Source: JBGPHT01 sp041484525 (GTDB taxonomy: Bacteria > Acidobacteriota > Terriglobia > Bryobacterales > Bryobacteraceae). From it: a stretch of DNA of 56,634 nucleotides. A program made the translations under genes and the position numbers. Under the pieces are notes generated by a model. The model was given only the letters and a program-made list of their open reading frames with translations. It made no database searches and was not told the origin of the DNA. The stretch lies in contig JBGPHT010000033.1 of NCBI GenBank assembly GCA_041484525.1, positions 1 to 56,634 of the forward strand. Direction: 5' to 3'. Of this stretch, positions 25,507-33,854 are shown piece after piece (within the stretch, counting starts at the first letter, position 1; each line of letters begins with the position of its first letter).

Positions 25507-27131
25507 TGGCCGCCGCGCATGTCGATCTCCCCGCGCCCGAGTGGGTCGCGGCCACCGCCGAAACCGAGCTGCTCCGCTTCACCACCGCGGGCAGCGTGGA
25601 CGACGGCAAGTCCACCTTGATCGGCCGCCTGCTCTACGATTCGAAGGGCGTCTACGAAGACCAGCTCGCCAGCGCGCGCAAGGCGACGCGTAACCAGATC
25701 GCCGGCGGCCTCGACCTGTCGCTCCTCACCGACGGCCTCCGCGCCGAGCGCGAGCAGGGCATCACCATCGACGTCGCTTACCGCTACTTCTCCACCGCGC
25801 GGCGCAAATTCATCATCGCCGATACGCCCGGCCACGAGCAGTACACGCGCAACATGGCCACCGGCGCTTCCACCGCCGATCTCGCCATTATCCTGATCGA
25901 TGCGCGCGCCGGCGTCCTGCCGCAGTCGCGGCGGCACGCCCATATTGCGACGCTGCTCGGCATCCGCAAGTTGGTAGTGGCCGTCAACAAGATGGACCTG
26001 GTGGATTTCCGCGAAGACGTCTTCGCCGGCATCCGCGACGAGTTCACCGGCTTCGTGCAGCAGCTTGGCGTCGAAGATGCGCGGTTCATCCCCATCAGCG
26101 CGCTCGATGGCGACAACGTCGTCGAGCCCAGCCGCCGTACTCCGTGGTACTCCGGTCCGTGTCTGCTCGAGTACCTGGAGACGGTGCCGTTGACGCGCGC
26201 CTCGGGCGATGAGCCCTTCCGCCTGCCCGTGCAATACGTCATCCGTCCCGACCTCAACTTCCGCGGATTCGCCGGCCAGATTGCCGCGGGCACCATCCGC
26301 CGCGGGGACGCCGTCACCGTGCTGCCGTCCGGCCGTACCAGCCGCGTGCGCTCGATCGTGACCTGGGAGGGTGACCTCGAAGAAGCGTTCGCGCCCATGT
26401 CGGTCACGATCTGCCTGGAAGACGAAGTCGACGTTAGCCGCGGCGACATGCTGGTTCCCGCCGGCCGCACACCCGATTCCGCGCGCGTCGTCGAAGCCGC
26501 CCTGGTGTGGATGAATGAGAAGCCGCTCGTTCCTCACCGCCCGTACCTGCTGAAACACACCACCCAGACGGTGCAGGCGCGGGTGCGCGAAATCCGCGCC
26601 CGGGTGGACGTCAACACTCTCGCCGAAGGCCCCGCCGCGCGCCTCGAACTGAATGAAATCGGCCGCGTGATCATCGAAGCCCAGCGGCCGCTGTTCTTCG
26701 ACCCGTACCGCCAGAATCGCGCCACTGGCAGCTTCGTTCTGATCGACCCGATCACCAACGAGACCGCCGCCGCCGGTATGATCCGGTCGCGCGCCCAGAC
26801 AGACGAAGGCCGCGGCCGCGTCTCCGCCGCCGAACGCGCCTCGCGCCACGGCCACGGTCCCGCCGTGGTGGTTCTGCCGCCGGGCCGCCAGGAACTGGCC
26901 TACGCCATCGAGCGGCTGCTGTTCATCCAGGGATGGGCCGTGTGCGTCATCGAGACGCCCGACCACCTTCGCCAGGCTGTGGATACCGCGCAAGCCGCTG
27001 GTGTAGCTGCCATCGTCGTACCCTCGACGGGCGGCGAAATCGTGGAATCTTCACTCGTAGTGGCGGAAGAGGAAGCGGACCGGCCTGACGCCGCCGCCGA
27101 AATCGTGGGCAGGCTGTTGCAGAGAGACTGA
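25506..27131 (+). CDS. cysN: Sulfate adenylyltransferase GTPase subunit CysN with degenerate APS-kinase-like tail
   Basis: A 541-residue protein. The GTPase domain has the P-loop GSVDDGKST (29-37), DTPGHEQYTRNM (switch II), VNKMDL (guanine specificity) and the EF-Tu-like barrel domains to about residue 430. GTP hydrolysis drives the CysD reaction. The start at 25506 overlaps the cysD stop. From about 434 the tail aligns in style with CysC of CysNC fusions (AERASRHGHGPAVVVL then ELAYAIERLLFIQGWAVCV), but where the ATP P-loop GxxGSGKST should be it has LPPGRQELA, and the whole tail is about 105 residues instead of about 190. It therefore cannot be an active APS kinase and may be structural or vestigial. 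Confidence 0.95.
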   Translation: MAAAHVDLPAPEWVAATAETELLRFTTAGSVDDGKSTLIGRLLYDSKGVYEDQLASARKATRNQIAGGLDLSLLTDGLRAEREQGITIDVAYRYFSTARRKFIIADTPGHEQYTRNMATGASTADLAIILIDARAGVLPQSRRHAHIATLLGIRKLVVAVNKMDLVDFREDVFAGIRDEFTGFVQQLGVEDARFIPISALDGDNVVEPSRRTPWYSGPCLLEYLETVPLTRASGDEPFRLPVQYVIRPDLNFRGFAGQIAAGTIRRGDAVTVLPSGRTSRVRSIVTWEGDLEEAFAPMSVTICLEDEVDVSRGDMLVPAGRTPDSARVVEAALVWMNEKPLVPHRPYLLKHTTQTVQARVREIRARVDVNTLAEGPAARLELNEIGRVIIEAQRPLFFDPYRQNRATGSFVLIDPITNETAAAGMIRSRAQTDEGRGRVSAAERASRHGHGPAVVVLPPGRQELAYAIERLLFIQGWAVCVIETPDHLRQAVDTAQAAGVAAIVVPSTGGEIVESSLVVAEEEADRPDAAAEIVGRLLQRD

Positions 27132-27145
27132 AGGCCAAAAGCAAA

Positions 27146-27174
27146 ACCGCCGGAGGGTTGAACCCGCCGGCGGT
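27146..27174 (-). terminator. Rho-independent terminator of the PEP-CTERM gene
   Basis: ACCGCCGG...CCGGCGGT forms a long stem with an inner GGGTT/AACCC stem. Read on the minus strand the hairpin is followed by TTTTGCTTTT (27145-27136). It lies between the convergent cysN and PEP-CTERM genes and may also stop read-through from cysN. Confidence 0.75.
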
Positions 27175-27202
27175 GGGAACTTCTCAAACCTGGGACTTAC
27201 AG

Positions 27203-27979
27203 TTACTTCCTGCGGAGCTTCCGGCCGATGAAACCGAACGCGATCAGGCCTGAGCCCAGAAGCGTCATGCTCACCGGTTCCGGAACCGCGCTGCCATTCT
27301 GCGAGTACTGCTGATCGATGCGCGAAAACTCGGTGTTGTCCGACGGCGTGCAGCCCGTGCCGCAACTGGTGTCGCCGTGGATCGAAATATCTTTGGTAAC
27401 GGCCACGAAGGTCACGTTGGGCGTGAAGAATACGGTGTCCGTGAACGAGGTCTGGGCACCGCTGATACTGACCGTGGAGTGTGCCGCCTGGCCGCCAGCC
27501 GTTGTACATGCGGCGCCGAAGCCTACTGCGCCCGCGCACCAGTCTTCACTTCCGCTGATGAACCCGGTGCCGCTCAGTGCCACTCCGGTGATCGAGAGGC
27601 TGGCGTTCTCAATCAGGTAGTTGGGATCGACGACCCAAACGAAGTACGAAATATCGAAGTTCGCATTCAGGTTCGGCGCCGCGCTAAACACACCGGCGAA
27701 CGTGATGCCCGGATCGACAAACGAGTTGCCGGGATAGCCAGGGTCAGTAATGCCGTTAACGACAATCCCGTTCGGATCGTAAGTTCCATTCCACTGGAAA
27801 TTGCCGAAAACTTTGTCATCCTGCTGGCACGCCAGATTTTGACTGGTCAGAATGCCAACGGTGAGCAGCGGCGTGTTGCAGGGCACGATGTTGGTGGGCA
27901 GTGGCACCGGATAAGTAATACCAAACGCAGACAGCGACGCTGCTGCGATCATTCCCCCGACTATGAAAAGTCTTTTCAC
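27203..27979 (-). CDS. PEP-CTERM-anchored secreted protein
   Basis: A 258-residue protein exported by a signal peptide (VKRLFIVGGMIAAASLSAFG) and carrying a C-terminal PEP-CTERM signal: VPEPVSMTLLGSGLIAFGF followed by GRKLRRK. The PEP-CTERM signal is processed and sorted by an exosortase in species that have one; no exosortase gene is in the window. The middle is strand-rich with several cysteines (WCAGAVGFGAAC, CGTGCTP) and no known catalytic motif. The GTG start at 27979 is chosen because GGAGG lies 11 nt upstream and the next residues are a proper signal peptide; earlier in-frame ATGs lack a ribosome site. Function probably cell surface or exopolysaccharide linked. Confidence 0.85.
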   Translation of the reverse strand: MKRLFIVGGMIAAASLSAFGITYPVPLPTNIVPCNTPLLTVGILTSQNLACQQDDKVFGNFQWNGTYDPNGIVVNGITDPGYPGNSFVDPGITFAGVFSAAPNLNANFDISYFVWVVDPNYLIENASLSITGVALSGTGFISGSEDWCAGAVGFGAACTTAGGQAAHSTVSISGAQTSFTDTVFFTPNVTFVAVTKDISIHGDTSCGTGCTPSDNTEFSRIDQQYSQNGSAVPEPVSMTLLGSGLIAFGFIGRKLRRK

Positions 27980-28249
27980 CTTAATCTTTTCCTCCAATTT
28001 GGCGATTCTAGTACTGCTGACGAACATGTTGACCCGCGTACACTGGGCCAGTGAATGTATCTTAAGGGACATTCCCGCAAAGTGTCAACGCTCGAACGAT
28101 TTTGGGAGTACTAGATGTCTGGAAGATAGTCCTATTTATCAGGAATTTACCTGACACGTAATTTAAACCGCTGCAAATGTTGATTTCACACCACTTTCCG
28201 GCACTTCCGCAGCTTTAAACTGGAATCAAGTGTTTAGCCATATTTAGAT

Positions 28250-30874
28250 ATGAATAGACTTGCGGTATTGTTGCTGTGGACGGCCGCCGGATTCGGCGCC
28301 AGTAGACTTCCCGTGGCTTTCGAGCCTAACCGCGGCCAGGCGGCTCCCGGTACCGACTTCACCGCCCGCGGGCCGGGTTTCCGGATATCCTTACGCTCCG
28401 GCGGCGCGGATATTGCGGCCGGCCATTCCCCCGTCACCACCGTCCTCACCGGGGCTCACTCGGCCGTCCGGCCCGAGGCAGAAGCGCCGCTGCCCGGTGT
28501 CGCCAACTATTACCGGTTGGATGACCCCTCCCACGCCATTTCGGGCATTCCTACTTACGCCCGCGTCCGCTACCGCGGCATCTATCCGGGGATCGACATC
28601 GTCTATTACGGCGACCAGGAGCGTCTGGAATACGATTTCATCCTCGCCCCCGGCGCCGATCCCCGCCGCATTCGCATCCGCTATCAGGGGGCGCGCGCCC
28701 TCCATGTCGACGCCCAGGGCGATCTCGTCCTCGAAACGGCCGGCGGTACGCTGCGGCAGCACCGTCCGGTCCTCTATCAGGAGATCGCCGGAGTACGGCG
28801 CGAAGTGTCCGGCCACTACGTCCTGCGCGGCCGGACTGCCGGCTTCGAAGTGGCGGCCTACGATCGCTCCCGGCCCCTCGTCATCGATCCGGTCCTCACC
28901 TGGGCCAGCTATTTCGGCCCCACCAGAACCAATACCGCCGACGCGGTTGCCGTGGATGCCTCGGGAAACATCTATCTGACCGGCTCCACGATTTCCAGTA
29001 ACGGCTATCTGGACGCCTTCATCAGCAAGCTGAACGCGAGCGGTACTGCCACTATATACACCATGACCGTGGGCGACACCTATGACGATATCGGCCATGC
29101 CATCGCCGTCGATATCGCCGGAAACGCCTATGTTGTCGGCGAAACCAATACTCCGACGGCCTTCGGCACGTTCAGTCCGACGACCTTCATCAGCAAGCTC
29201 GATTCCACGGGCAAGATCGTCTTCGCTTTCTCCTGGGGTGGCTCGGGCGACGACAATGCCTACGGCGTGGCGGTCGATTCTTCGAACAACGTTTACATGG
29301 CGGGCCTCACCAACTCGCCCGATTTCCCCGTCAGCCGCGGCTCGCAGCAAGTCAGCCTCCGCGGAGGCTACGACGGCTTCGTCACCAAGTTCGACGCCAA
29401 CGGCAATGGCCTCGCGTCCACCTTCCTCGGCGGCAGTGGCGACGACTTCATCTATGCCATCGTCGTGGATAGCTCCGGGACCCTCTATGTCACCGGTTCT
29501 ACCGGCTCCGCCGATTTCCCGGTGACCCTCGCGGCCTATCAGCCGCGCATCGCGGGCGCCACCGATGCCTTCATCTCGAAGCTTTCGCCCTCGCTCACGC
29601 TGAACTACTCGACCTACCTGGGCGGGACCGACAAAGACGGCGCCGACAGCATAGCCGTCGATTCCTCGGGCGCGGTTTACATTGCCGGCCAGACCTCTTC
29701 CACCAATTTCCCGATGGTGAATCCGTTGCAAAAAGCTTTCGGCGGCGCCTCCGATATCTTCATAGCCAAGTTGAGCGGCGACGGCGCGACGCTCGGCTAT
29801 TCCACCTACTTAGGCGGCACGAAAGACGAAATCGCCTACGCCGTGGCCGTCGATGGGGCAGGGAACGCGTACATCACGGGCGCCACAACCTCGACCGACT
29901 TTCCCGTCAGCGACGCGTTCCAGCAGACCAACCAGGGCCAGACCAACGGGCTGGTCGCCGGTATCAGCGCGTCCGGTTCCACGCTGTTGTTCTCGAGCTA
30001 CCTGGGCGGATCCGGATCGGCCGACGCGGGCGGCGATTATGGCAACGCGCTGGCGGCTAGCTGCGCGGCCGGCGTGGTGGTCGTGGGCACCACCGCGTCC
30101 AACAATTTCCCCGCCACTACGGGCGCCGTGCGCACCGCCTATGGCGGAGGGTCGAGCGACGGTTTCATCGCCAGTATCGGGGTGTTGGGGATGCCCGCCA
30201 TCGCCGCCGGCGGCGTGGTCAACGCGGCGACTTCTTCGAACGCGCCGGTCGCGCCCGGTTCGCTGATTACGATCTACGGCAGCTTCCTCGCGCTTTCGAC
30301 GCAGCAGGCCTCGACACTGCCGCTCCCCACCACGCTTGGCGGCGGCGCTTCCGTCACCATCAACGGGACGCCCGCCCCCATCGTTTATGCCGGCGCCGGC
30401 CAGATCAACCTGCAGGTCCCCTACGGAGCCGGTCCCGGCAGCGCCACCGCCGTGGTCTCGACGCCCTGCGGCGCGAGCGCCTCCGCGACGTTCCAGGTGG
30501 CACCGGCCGCGCCCTACGTGTTTTCCATCGGCAACAATGTGGCGGCGGCGAGAAACCAGGACAACAGCATCAACGGCCCTGGCAATCCGGCCAAGGCGGG
30601 CAGCGTGATCACGGTATACCTGACCGGCATTGGCCCGCTGGATAATCCCGTGGATACCGGAGGTGCGCCGACGGTTCTATCGCAGGCAACTTTGCCGAAA
30701 TCCGCCAGCATCGGCGGCGCGAACGCGGTGTTCCAGTTCCTGGGACTCGCCCCCGGTTTTGTGGGACTGGCGCAAGCCAACCTTTTCGTCCCGGCTCTCA
30801 GCGGCGGCCCCTATCCCGTAGTGATTACGGTCGGCGGCGTGGACAGCAACGGTCCGACGATCTACGTGCAATAA
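28250..30874 (+). CDS. Secreted SBBP-repeat beta-propeller protein with Solibacter-type C-terminal domain
   Basis: An 874-residue exported protein. After a signal peptide (MNRLAVLLLWTAAGFGA), residues about 20-210 form the N-terminal DUF7948-like domain (PVAFEPNRGQA; RVRYRGIYPGIDIVYYG). Residues about 215-640 contain about eight SBBP repeats of the form DAVAVDASGNIYLTGST with DAFISKLNASG, typical of a beta-propeller. Residues about 650-874 are the C-terminal domain seen mostly in Solibacter and relatives (VNAATSSNAPVAPGSLITIY ... GQINLQVPYG ... VYLTGIGPLDNP). It probably acts at the cell surface in binding. The repeats keep the reading frame intact and drift only moderately. Confidence 0.93.
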   Translation: MNRLAVLLLWTAAGFGASRLPVAFEPNRGQAAPGTDFTARGPGFRISLRSGGADIAAGHSPVTTVLTGAHSAVRPEAEAPLPGVANYYRLDDPSHAISGIPTYARVRYRGIYPGIDIVYYGDQERLEYDFILAPGADPRRIRIRYQGARALHVDAQGDLVLETAGGTLRQHRPVLYQEIAGVRREVSGHYVLRGRTAGFEVAAYDRSRPLVIDPVLTWASYFGPTRTNTADAVAVDASGNIYLTGSTISSNGYLDAFISKLNASGTATIYTMTVGDTYDDIGHAIAVDIAGNAYVVGETNTPTAFGTFSPTTFISKLDSTGKIVFAFSWGGSGDDNAYGVAVDSSNNVYMAGLTNSPDFPVSRGSQQVSLRGGYDGFVTKFDANGNGLASTFLGGSGDDFIYAIVVDSSGTLYVTGSTGSADFPVTLAAYQPRIAGATDAFISKLSPSLTLNYSTYLGGTDKDGADSIAVDSSGAVYIAGQTSSTNFPMVNPLQKAFGGASDIFIAKLSGDGATLGYSTYLGGTKDEIAYAVAVDGAGNAYITGATTSTDFPVSDAFQQTNQGQTNGLVAGISASGSTLLFSSYLGGSGSADAGGDYGNALAASCAAGVVVVGTTASNNFPATTGAVRTAYGGGSSDGFIASIGVLGMPAIAAGGVVNAATSSNAPVAPGSLITIYGSFLALSTQQASTLPLPTTLGGGASVTINGTPAPIVYAGAGQINLQVPYGAGPGSATAVVSTPCGASASATFQVAPAAPYVFSIGNNVAAARNQDNSINGPGNPAKAGSVITVYLTGIGPLDNPVDTGGAPTVLSQATLPKSASIGGANAVFQFLGLAPGFVGLAQANLFVPALSGGPYPVVITVGGVDSNGPTIYVQ

Positions 30875-30962
30875 CGGCCTGACGCTGGCCACACAAATAT
30901 TTTCTAAAGCCTGTCGATTTCGCCAAGCCCGGTTCGACGTGTTGGTAGAAGGAGAAATCATC

Positions 30963-31322
30963 ATGCGATTCCTAAGCATCTATAAGTGCGCGGAAAGAGG
31001 CGTTATGCCGTCACCGGAAGAGATGGCCAAAATCGGCAAGTTCAACGAGGAGGGGATGAAAGCCGGCTTCCTGCTTGCAGTCGAGGGTTGTCTGCCCAGG
31101 GCGACCGGCGCGCGGGTTCGCATCTCGAACGGCAGCCTGACTGTGACGGACGGGCCTTTCACCGAATCCAAAGAGGTGGTCGGTGGCCTCGCCCTCCTGC
31201 AGTCGAAATCGAAGGAGGAGGCTGTCGAATTGGTCAAGCAATTTCTCCAGGTGGTGGGCGATGGCGAGTGCGAGCTTCGCCAGATATTCGAGGCCAACCC
31301 GAATCAGCATCGCAAATCCTAA
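30963..31322 (+). CDS. YCII-related (DGPF-type) protein
   Basis: A 119-residue protein with ferredoxin-like fold. The pattern MRFLSIYK, then KFNEEGMKAGFLLAVEG and the characteristic TVTDGPFTESKEVVGGLALL identify it. The DGPF motif gives the family its older name. Members often accompany ECF sigma factors, but none is adjacent here. ATG 30963 follows GAAGGAGAAATC, so it is preferred over an in-frame ATG at 30939. The catalytic role is unknown. Its small size and position 89 nt after the SBBP gene suggest independent expression. Confidence 0.88.
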   Translation: MRFLSIYKCAERGVMPSPEEMAKIGKFNEEGMKAGFLLAVEGCLPRATGARVRISNGSLTVTDGPFTESKEVVGGLALLQSKSKEEAVELVKQFLQVVGDGECELRQIFEANPNQHRKS

Positions 31323-31391
31323 CCACGCGTGGCGGCCGTCGGCGTCCAGTCCCTGACTCGTGATAGGATATGGCCGATCGGAGGACGACAA

Positions 31392-32276
31392 ATGCCACAA
31401 TGCTCCAGACGCAATTTCCTGAAGACCGGACTCGCCGCGGGAGTGCTCGCGGGTACCGGAAGCCTGCCCTTGCGAGCGGCGCGCGGGACAGCTACGGATT
31501 GGGTGACGCTCGGGAAATCCGGCGTCAAAGTGACGCGGCTCGCGTTCGGCACCGGCACGATGAGCGGACGCACGCAGCGCGAACTGGGGCAGGACCAGTT
31601 CACCAGCCTGGTGCGCCACGCGTACGACAGCGGCATTCGCTTCTTCGAAACCTCCGAGACTTACGGCGAGATGCACAAGATGCTGGGCGTGGCGCTGAAG
31701 GGCATTCCGCGCGATTCGTACCGGCTGATGTCCAAGGTGACGACGCGCGAAGGGGTAGATCCGCAGGCGAAGATCGATGAGCTGCGCAAGCTGGCAAACA
31801 CCGATTACTTCGACGTGATGCTGATGCACTACCAGCACGTGGGCACTTGGCCGGCGGACACGGTGCGCTGGCAGGACGGGATTCTGGAAGCCAAGTCGAA
31901 AAAGGCTGTGGTGGGTCACGGCGCGTCGGTGCACGGGTTGCCGGCTCTGCGCCGGTTCCCGGGAAACAAGTGGCTCGAGATCGCCATGATCCGCATGAAC
32001 CACAACGGCACCAAGATGGACGCCGAGGATTACAACACGGGCGGCTTGGGGAACGTGAACGAGGTGGTCACGCATATGAAGCAGGTCCGCACGGAAGGCA
32101 TGGGCGTGATCAGCATGAAACTGGTGGGCGAAGGCGCCTTCACGACCCGTGAGGACCGGAAGGCGGCGATGCGCTTCGCGTTCAATAATGCGGGCGTCGA
32201 TTCCGTGACGGTCGGCTACAAGAACATGGCGGAGATCGACGAGGCCATCGAAAATCTGAATCTGGCACTGGCGTAG
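31392..32276 (+). CDS. Tat-exported aldo/keto reductase
   Basis: A 294-residue protein. The N-terminus CSRRNFLKTGLAAG is a Tat signal with the twin arginine, so the enzyme is periplasmic or membrane-associated. The reductase fold shows GKSGVKVTRLAFGTGTM, the tetrad Tyr in SETYGEMH, Lys in LMSKVTTREG and His in LMHYQHVG. The canonical tetrad Asp in IRFFDT is Glu here (IRFFETSETYG). The C-terminus (GVDSVTVGYKNMAEIDE) matches the family. The start is ATG 31392 with CGGAGGA upstream; an earlier ATG would extend it by 21 residues that lack family character. It converges on the S10 peptidase gene. Confidence 0.87.
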   Translation: MPQCSRRNFLKTGLAAGVLAGTGSLPLRAARGTATDWVTLGKSGVKVTRLAFGTGTMSGRTQRELGQDQFTSLVRHAYDSGIRFFETSETYGEMHKMLGVALKGIPRDSYRLMSKVTTREGVDPQAKIDELRKLANTDYFDVMLMHYQHVGTWPADTVRWQDGILEAKSKKAVVGHGASVHGLPALRRFPGNKWLEIAMIRMNHNGTKMDAEDYNTGGLGNVNEVVTHMKQVRTEGMGVISMKLVGEGAFTTREDRKAAMRFAFNNAGVDSVTVGYKNMAEIDEAIENLNLALA

Positions 32277-32281
32277 CGCGC

Positions 32282-32304
32282 GGCGTCATTTTGGTAATGA
32301 CGCC
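32282..32304. terminator. Hairpin between convergent AKR and S10 peptidase genes
   Basis: GGCGTCATT and AATGACGCC form a perfect 9-bp stem with a TTGGT loop, overlapping the stop codon of the S10 gene. There is no U-tract, so it could block read-through from either side or merely be structured RNA. Moderate support. Confidence 0.4.
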
Positions 32305-33830
32305 TGCACGAACTTCACCAGATCGGCGTGGTACTTCACCGCCGACGGCTGGTCGATGTAGACCATGTGGCCCGACTCGTAGTAGCCCAGCGAAATATTG
32401 TTCTTCTTGATTTCGTCCGACGCCTTCAAGTGGGCGATGGTCCACTCCATAGGGTAGAAGGGGCAGGCGAAATCGTAATAGCCGAATCCCACAAATAGAT
32501 GCATGTGCGGATTCTTGGCGAAAGCGTTCTCCAGGTTGACTACCGTGTTGTATTCGCCGGACCACGGCGGCGCGTTCCCCGAGACGTAATAGAGGTTGTC
32601 GTTCTTGTAGTTCAGGTCATTGCGGATGTAGGCCTCGAAGGCGGTGAGGAAACAGTTCTCGATGTTGGAATTGCTGTAATCGAAACTGGTATTGTTGGCG
32701 CCCCCATCCAGTTGGTAGCCGGCAAAGCGCGAATCCAGGCGCGACGTCATCAGGTGCCGATCGCGCAGCAGCTCGGTGCTGAACGGCCCCAACGGGACAC
32801 GCAGGTCGAGTCCATCGATGAAGTTCTTGGAGAGTCCCGTGTATCGCGCCATGTTGCCCAGAACCTTGTCGCGCTGGGCTTGCGTCGCGCGCGCGCCGTC
32901 GAACAGATATTCGAGGTATTCGCCCGAAGCGAATTCGCGCGCCTGTTTAGCGATCTGCTCAACCGTGAGCTTTTGCAGATCCGGCGCCAGCTTCTTGTGA
33001 AAATGCGCGGTCATGATTTCGGTCGGAAGTGTGCTGAGCTGGCGCTGTTCGCCCGCGCTGGCGTTGGAGTCGATCACCGCCGACAGCAGCATCACGCCGT
33101 TAATCGGAATGTCGCGGTCGGTCAGGTAGCCGGCCAGCCCCGCCGCGCGCGTGGTGCCGTAGCTCTCGCCGCCCACAAACAGCGGCGAACCCCAGAGATT
33201 GTATTGGTTCAGGAAACTGCGGATGAACTCGCCGAAGGCGGCCAGATCGTTCTCGACGCCGCCGAAGTTGGGGCCATAACCGGGACGGTCCGGGCGGCTG
33301 AAGCCCGTGCCCATAGCGTCGATGAAAACCAGATCGCCGGTATCCAGCAGGCAGTTGGGATTGTCGACGTAGGTGTACGGCGGCGGCGTTGCCAGGCCGT
33401 TCGAATTCATCTTCACCATCTTGGGGCCGAACGCGCCCATGTGCAGCCAGACGGTGGCCGCGCCCGGTCCGCCGTTGAACAGAAACCAGACTGGCCGTTT
33501 GGACTTGTCGGTGACCCCGCTCTTGGCATAGTAGACGTAAAAAAGATGCCCCTCGGTCACCCCACTGGTGGCATGGCGAATGGGCATGAATCCGACGCTG
33601 GCGGTGTATGGGATGGTCTCCCCGTGCAGCGTGATCTGATGCTGCGTGGCGATCGGTTGCGCCGGGTAGGCGATCGGCTGCATCTCTTCCTGGTTGTAAT
33701 TGAAGCGATAGAAACCGTTGGTGGCGGCTGCGGCGCCGCCCCGGCCCTGTCCGAACGCCTCCGCCCCCATGGCAGCGATGAGGATGAGGAAGATGCAAAG
33801 CTTGTGGTTTAATCGTCCGTGAATTCTCAT
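32286..33830 (-). CDS. Exported serine carboxypeptidase-like protein (S10)
   Basis: A 514-residue alpha/beta hydrolase. Signal peptide at the N-terminus (about 1-30), oxyanion-hole element FLFNGGPGAATVWLHMG, nucleophile GGESYGTTRA with S223, the Asp in GFGYYDFACPFYP, and the catalytic His in ESGHMVYI (H488). It is a full triad, so an active S10-type peptidase is likely. It lies 24 nt downstream of a catalytically altered paralogue on the same strand, so both may be co-transcribed. It is exported, in line with the surface-degradation theme of the region. Confidence 0.9.
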   Translation of the reverse strand: MRIHGRLNHKLCIFLILIAAMGAEAFGQGRGGAAAATNGFYRFNYNQEEMQPIAYPAQPIATQHQITLHGETIPYTASVGFMPIRHATSGVTEGHLFYVYYAKSGVTDKSKRPVWFLFNGGPGAATVWLHMGAFGPKMVKMNSNGLATPPPYTYVDNPNCLLDTGDLVFIDAMGTGFSRPDRPGYGPNFGGVENDLAAFGEFIRSFLNQYNLWGSPLFVGGESYGTTRAAGLAGYLTDRDIPINGVMLLSAVIDSNASAGEQRQLSTLPTEIMTAHFHKKLAPDLQKLTVEQIAKQAREFASGEYLEYLFDGARATQAQRDKVLGNMARYTGLSKNFIDGLDLRVPLGPFSTELLRDRHLMTSRLDSRFAGYQLDGGANNTSFDYSNSNIENCFLTAFEAYIRNDLNYKNDNLYYVSGNAPPWSGEYNTVVNLENAFAKNPHMHLFVGFGYYDFACPFYPMEWTIAHLKASDEIKKNNISLGYYESGHMVYIDQPSAVKYHADLVKFVQASLPK

Positions 33831-33854
33831 GGCGTTGCTCCTTGGTTGCGCCGC

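Noticed and set aside
25503..26993. Long minus-strand frame opposite cysN
   Set aside because: Antisense shadow of a high-GC gene; cysN itself has all family motifs.
28391..29731. Long open frame on the minus strand opposite the SBBP gene
   Set aside because: It mirrors the repeats of the forward gene and results from high GC with few stop codons; the product has no recognisable fold or start signal.
32499..33812. 437-codon plus-strand frame opposite the S10 peptidase
   Set aside because: Composition-driven shadow, no ribosome site and no family pattern.
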